A DNA stretch of 64,000 bases from Clostridia bacterium (GTDB lineage: Bacteria; Bacillota_A; Clostridia; Oscillospirales; CAG-272). Position 1 is the stretch's first letter, and each line of letters begins with the position of its first letter. Location of the stretch: assembly GCA_017466455.1 (NCBI GenBank), contig JAFTUD010000021.1:1-64000 (forward strand). The letters are read 5' to 3'. Below the pieces are notes generated by a model, which was given only the letters and a program-made list of their open reading frames with translations, was not told the origin of the DNA and did no database searches. Position numbers and translations under genes: made by a program. This document shows, in pieces, positions 62,615 through 64,000 of the stretch.

Positions 62615-64000
62615 TTATTTAGAAAGCATAATGTTTACTGCACTGACAAGTGCCTTGATAGAGGAACGGCTGATATCGCTACTAATTCCTGTACCCCAGT
62701 AGGTTTTGCCATCGCTTGCTATGCTAACATATGAGGCTGCCCTTGAGCTTGTGGTTTCCTCAATAGCGTGCTGGGTATAGCTTTCAAGCGTATATTCCTT
62801 GCCGATTACCTGCTTTATTGCGTTGCTTACGCAGTCAAGACGACCGTTTCCGCTTGTTCTGACCGTTGTTTCAACCCCGTTATATTGGATTGTGATAAAT
62901 CCGTCAATGTCGGCATCGTCAATATGGTCATTATATGTTGCGTTTACGACCCTTACTGTGCTTGTGATATTTACGAAGTCACGCATAAAGATATCGTAGA
63001 CCTCAGTGGGCTGAAGTTCCCTATGCTCATGGTCGGAAATGCTCTTTACATGGTAGCCAAACGCCTCACGCATTTTGGGTGGAAGGTTGAGCTTGAACTG
63101 AGTTTCCATAATGTAGCCTATTCCGCCCTTGCCCGATTGAGAGTTGATACGGATAACATCAGCCTCGTAAACTCTGCCGACATCGGTCGGGTCGATGGGA
63201 AGATACGGAACTGTCCATTTGATGTCCTTGCCCTCTCTGAACTTCATTCCCTTTGCGATTGCGTCCTGATGTGAGCCACTGAATGCGGCAAATACAAGCT
63301 GTCCGCTATATGGCTGTCTTTCATAGACATGCATTCTTGTAACCTTTTCATAAACCCTTGTAATTTCGGGAAGGTTTGTAAAATCAAGTCCCGGGTCAAT
63401 GCCCTGTGAGAACATATTGAGCGCAAGGGTGATTATATCGACATTTCCTGTCCTCTCACCGTTGCCGAAAAGTGTGCCTTCAATTCTGTCTCCGCCTGCC
63501 AAAAGACCAAGCTCACTATCGGCGATAGCGCAGCCGCGGTCATTGTGGGGGTGGAGTGAAATGATTACATTCTCTCGGTTGAGAAGATTTTTGTGCATAT
63601 ATTCTACTTGGTTGGCGTAGACATGAGGCATTGAGTGGGATACGGTGACGGGAAGGTTGATTATGACCTTATCATCGGGCGTTGGCTCCCAAATCTTGAT
63701 AACCTCATTACTGATTTCGGCAGCAAATTCAGGCTCTGTTCCTGTGAAGCTTTCGGGTGAGTATTCAAAGGTGATTTTGCCCCTTGCCTTCTTCTTATAT
63801 TCCTTACAAAGCTTAGCGCCGAAGGTTGCGATATCAATTATTTCCTGCTTGCTCCTTTTGAACACCTGCTCTCTTTGAGCGACTGATGTGGAGTTATAGA
63901 GGTGGACAACTGCGTGCTTTGCGCCGTCAATTGCCTCAAAGGTTTTTGCAATTATATGCTCTCTTGACTGTGTGAGAACCTGAATTGTTACATCATCGGG
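62615..64000 (-). CDS. leuA: 2-isopropylmalate synthase, partial (N-terminus beyond window)
   Basis: A partial gene: about 461 residues are visible and the frame stays open to the right edge. The segment VHLYNSTSVAQREQVF at the visible N-terminal side and HPHNDRGCAIADSELGLLAG place it in the long LeuA group (the fungal/actinobacterial-like form of about 550 residues). Metal-binding histidines lie in SLHPHNDRG. The C-terminal regulatory domain includes SGNGRLDCVSNAIKQVIG. It condenses acetyl-CoA with 2-ketoisovalerate, the first step of leucine synthesis. It is the first visible gene of the leu-ilv operon; any leader lies outside the window. Confidence 0.95.
   Translation of the reverse strand, partial: PDDVTIQVLTQSREHIIAKTFEAIDGAKHAVVHLYNSTSVAQREQVFKRSKQEIIDIATFGAKLCKEYKKKARGKITFEYSPESFTGTEPEFAAEISNEVIKIWEPTPDDKVIINLPVTVSHSMPHVYANQVEYMHKNLLNRENVIISLHPHNDRGCAIADSELGLLAGGDRIEGTLFGNGERTGNVDIITLALNMFSQGIDPGLDFTNLPEITRVYEKVTRMHVYERQPYSGQLVFAAFSGSHQDAIAKGMKFREGKDIKWTVPYLPIDPTDVGRVYEADVIRINSQSGKGGIGYIMETQFKLNLPPKMREAFGYHVKSISDHEHRELQPTEVYDIFMRDFVNITSTVRVVNATYNDHIDDADIDGFITIQYNGVETTVRTSGNGRLDCVSNAIKQVIGKEYTLESYTQHAIEETTSSRAASYVSIASDGKTYWGTGISSDISRSSIKALVSAVNIMLSK

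Overview
The window looks like a chromosomal segment of an uncultured, probably anaerobic gut Firmicute of the class Clostridia. The order cannot be fixed from sequence alone; Oscillospirales or Christensenellales would fit. The support is a clostridial style of gene order and T-box control, AGGAGG-type ribosome sites, TTGACA/TATAAT promoters with 17-bp spacers, a small ferredoxin-thioredoxin-reductase-like protein beside thioredoxin, secreted BspA-type and Cys-rich repeat proteins, and glycoside hydrolases (GH29, two GH43). No phage, IS element or CRISPR array was seen.

Layout. 0.1-3.1 kb: two secreted surface proteins. 3.2-5.8 kb: an AraC regulator facing an orphan tryptophan synthase beta gene, which has a Trp T-box leader followed by an 8-codon mini-ORF containing a Trp codon. 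5.8-9.8 kb: two housekeeping operons (HD/HAD/DUF523 and SulP/Nudix). 9.9-16.4 kb: a minus-strand run of a PH-like membrane protein, two GH43 enzymes, a flavoprotein resembling UDP-galactopyranose mutase, and a polytopic membrane protein. 16.5-18.3 kb: a redox operon (FTR-like protein, thioredoxin, rhodanese lipoprotein) ending in a PD-(D/E)XK protein. 18.4-23.6 kb: ADP-ribosylglycohydrolase, RNA ligase, alpha-fucosidase and cation/proton antiporter. 23.8-27.2 kb: oxidoreductase, MATE exporter and PHP phosphoesterase. 27.2-30.6 kb: an amino-sugar operon whose first gene fuses an XRE helix-turn-helix to a complete phosphoglucosamine mutase. It is followed by a left-handed beta-helix acetyltransferase and NagB, and two near-identical palindromes lie upstream of its promoter. 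30.8-33.7 kb: an A/T-rich gene for nine zinc-ribbon modules interrupted by a PD-(D/E)XK nuclease, a hairpin-rich repeat region, and tRNA-Glu plus tRNA-Met. 34.1-40.0 kb: a thioesterase and a membrane XRE regulator, divergent from a four-gene envelope-lipid cassette (acyltransferase, GT8, GT8-acyltransferase fusion, SGNH hydrolase). 40.2-42.8 kb: an 856-residue Cys/His-repeat surface protein. 43.0-51.6 kb: a complete ten-gene histidine operon led by a TrpR-family regulator whose promoter carries a perfect palindrome. 51.8-64.0 kb: a branched-chain amino acid operon (leuA-ilvB-ilvN-ilvC-ilvD-leuC-leuD-leuB), a DUF815 ATPase, ilvA and ridA; leuA runs off the right edge.

How the genes work together. 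The right-hand 21 kb encodes de novo histidine, valine, leucine and isoleucine synthesis. IlvA supplies 2-oxobutanoate, and RidA clears the reactive enamine that IlvA releases. The amino-sugar operon could in principle carry fructose-6-phosphate to GlcNAc-1-phosphate (NagB run in the synthetic direction, then GlmM, then the acetyltransferase), with the mutase itself carrying the DNA-binding domain. The lipid cassette looks like assembly of an acylated glycolipid. The most unusual items are the HTH-GlmM fusion with paired palindromes, the GT8-PlsC fusion cassette, the zinc-ribbon/nuclease array beside the tRNAs, the T-box plus mini-ORF of trpB, and the operator-like palindrome of the histidine operon.
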